Shown here one piece after another: positions 62,549 to 64,000 of a DNA stretch of 64,000 nt (the stretch's first letter is position 1; each line of letters begins with the position of its first letter). The notes below the pieces were generated by a model. That model worked only from the letters and a program-made list of their open reading frames with translations, was not told where the DNA came from and made no database searches. Position numbers and translations under genes: made by a program. Source of the stretch: Ricinus communis. Lineage: Eukaryota > Streptophyta > Magnoliopsida > Malpighiales > Euphorbiaceae. The stretch lies in the NCBI RefSeq assembly GCF_019578655.1, contig NC_063256.1, positions 10,726,001 to 10,790,000 on the forward strand. The letters are read 5' to 3'.

Positions 62549-64000
62549 CTTTTTTTCTTAAACAACTTTAGCAAGCTATAAATAGCATTATACTTATTAC
62601 TGTAATTTAATACTGAAGAAAAAGAAAAGAATGAGTTATATTGATGAATGAGAAATCCCAATATTGGCGCTGAGCTGAGTACCAATTTTGGTTGCTCAAT
62701 TATACAATGCAGCATTAAAATGAAAGAGGTTTGCCAAAATGCATTCGTTGTCTCCGAGGACAATGGTGGTGGCCAATGTGGCCAACAATTACCCGAAATG
62801 CATTAAAATAAATAAATTAGAAAACTCAAAAAAAAAAAAAAGAAAAAAGAAAAAAAAGAAAAGGGTCGTCCAGCATTACCCCCACTTCATCATGTTTTGA
62901 CTTTAAAGAAAAACCTACTAAGCTTAGTGGTGGTCACATTACTGATTGCCAAAATTCATAAAATCCCATTTACCTACCTTGCAATCATCAATCCCCCCCT
63001 TATTGAAGTTTTGGCCTATTGGAACTAAGCTTATGTTTGTTAATAGCAAAATATGACTACAAATTTGACCGACTGTATTAATTAGAGAGGCCCTGTAACG
63101 CTAATCAACTCTTTCTTTCCATCCTCCCAACACCACAATCTTAAAAGTTTTCGAATTCCATTTTCATTATTTCAGTATCTTGATTGCCAGGTTATTCTAT
63201 GTTATAATTACTTTGATTTATAGAAATTTTAAAATAAATCTTGAGATAATATAAGTAATTCATAGAGATTTTTTTTAATATATATTTTCTTTCACACTTT
63301 TTTTTAAAGAAAATACTTTTTATCTTTTTTAATCTAATAATAGTTATTAGTATATCTGTTAAAAGAGTATTATACCTTCAAAAAAGATCATTTTTATTAT
63401 ATAATTTGATTCTGACTTTTTTTTGTTTTAGATAATAATAGGTTCTTAATATTTTTAATATAAAATATTTAGTTTCTCATAGAAATTACATATCAATCTT
63501 TTTTACCTTAAAATTAACAAATGAGTAACAAATAAACTATTTCATTGAATGTATATAAATAGTAGAGATTGAAGTGTAATTTTCAGATAAGAAAAAAAGT
63601 ATATATTAGATTAATTTAAAAAATAAAATAGAACAACTGTTTTTAAATAATATGTGTAATTCATTCTTTGATTTATAGACTTAAATTAATTATTTCTAAA
63701 CATATTAATTATTAATATATAATTATGAATTATATTATTTTTCAAGATGCAAAATATTCATAGTATAATTCATTATAAAATAAATATTTTATAAAATTGA
63801 AAAATATGTAGGATAATTATATTTGTTCAAATTCAAATCAAACCTTAGAATAATTATTTCACATAAATAGCTAAACCATGGACTAAACATAACACAACGT
63901 TAATTAGTAATTATTCTTAGATTATTAAAGTATTTTATACTTTATTATCTCCGCTAAAAAGAATTATCAACCCCAAAAAAACTAGCGGTACAGAATGAAC
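58380..64000. other. AT-rich gene-poor right end of the window
   Basis: No gene recognised. More balanced patches at 60,520-60,880, 61,470-61,640 and 62,380-63,150 contain only short frames without recognisable products. The last might be flanking or promoter DNA of a gene beyond the window, but no signal proves it. An (AAT)n microsatellite lies at 62,512-62,548. Confidence 0.45.
62512..62548. repeat. (AAT)n microsatellite
   Basis: About twelve uninterrupted AAT units. Confidence 0.95.

Noticed and set aside
1..64000. Metabolic gene cluster, CRISPR, operon or integrated virus
   Set aside because: The four genes have unrelated functions, each has its own introns and flanks, and no viral or prokaryotic-type coding sequence was recognised.

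Overview
This window looks like nuclear DNA of a eudicot plant. It is strongly AT-rich, and about four fifths of it has no recognisable gene. The genes are split by GT-AG introns, and the protein families have plant-type architectures. The NTPase/transferase-type sequences feel closest to Malpighiales (Euphorbiaceae such as castor bean, cassava, rubber tree or Jatropha). That placement is an inference from memory and was not tested.

Four complete protein-coding genes can be assembled exon by exon, all with uninterrupted reading frames across every junction. (1) A trehalose-6-phosphate phosphatase (+ strand, coding exons 17,703-19,925, 324 aa) has a probable non-coding leader exon and a ~2 kb leader intron starting near 15,724. 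(2) A DEAD-box RNA helicase of the plant RH25/RH26/RH31 group (+ strand, 23,340-28,234, 751 aa) has a long charged N-terminal extension and an organelle-like N-terminus. (3) A large polymerase-beta-type nucleotidyltransferase with PAP/OAS1 substrate-binding domain (- strand, 41,563-34,450, 1334 aa) resembles Arabidopsis At3g51620/At3g61690. (4) A class 3 lipase of the PLASTID LIPASE (PLIP) group (- strand, 47,460-44,347, 697 aa) has an intact Ser-Asp-His triad. A decayed copy of the RNF113/zinc finger CCCH domain-containing protein 1 gene lies at 43,422-43,924 (+), between genes 3 and 4. The genes have unrelated roles and nothing suggests a cluster or shared pathway.

Layout: 1-15.6 kb is repeat-rich and carries a foldback element (495-833), an orphan GC-richer island with G-box/ACGCGTGG motifs (1.1-1.6 kb) and a 2.8 kb solo LTR with perfect 5-bp target duplication (11,818-14,618) apparently nested in an older inverted-repeat element. 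15.6-28.6 kb holds the TPP and helicase genes, with a MITE-like element in the helicase upstream region. 28.6-33.9 kb is AT-rich and contains a ~1.1 kb tandem duplication. 33.9-47.6 kb is the minus-strand gene block (nucleotidyltransferase, lipase) with the pseudogene between. 47.6-64 kb has no recognisable gene, only microsatellites, degenerate transposon-like sequence and direct duplications.

I found no tRNA, rRNA, CRISPR or viral coding sequence, and no convincing evidence of a new biological system. The more interesting material is transposon archaeology and the poorly characterised nucleotidyltransferase.
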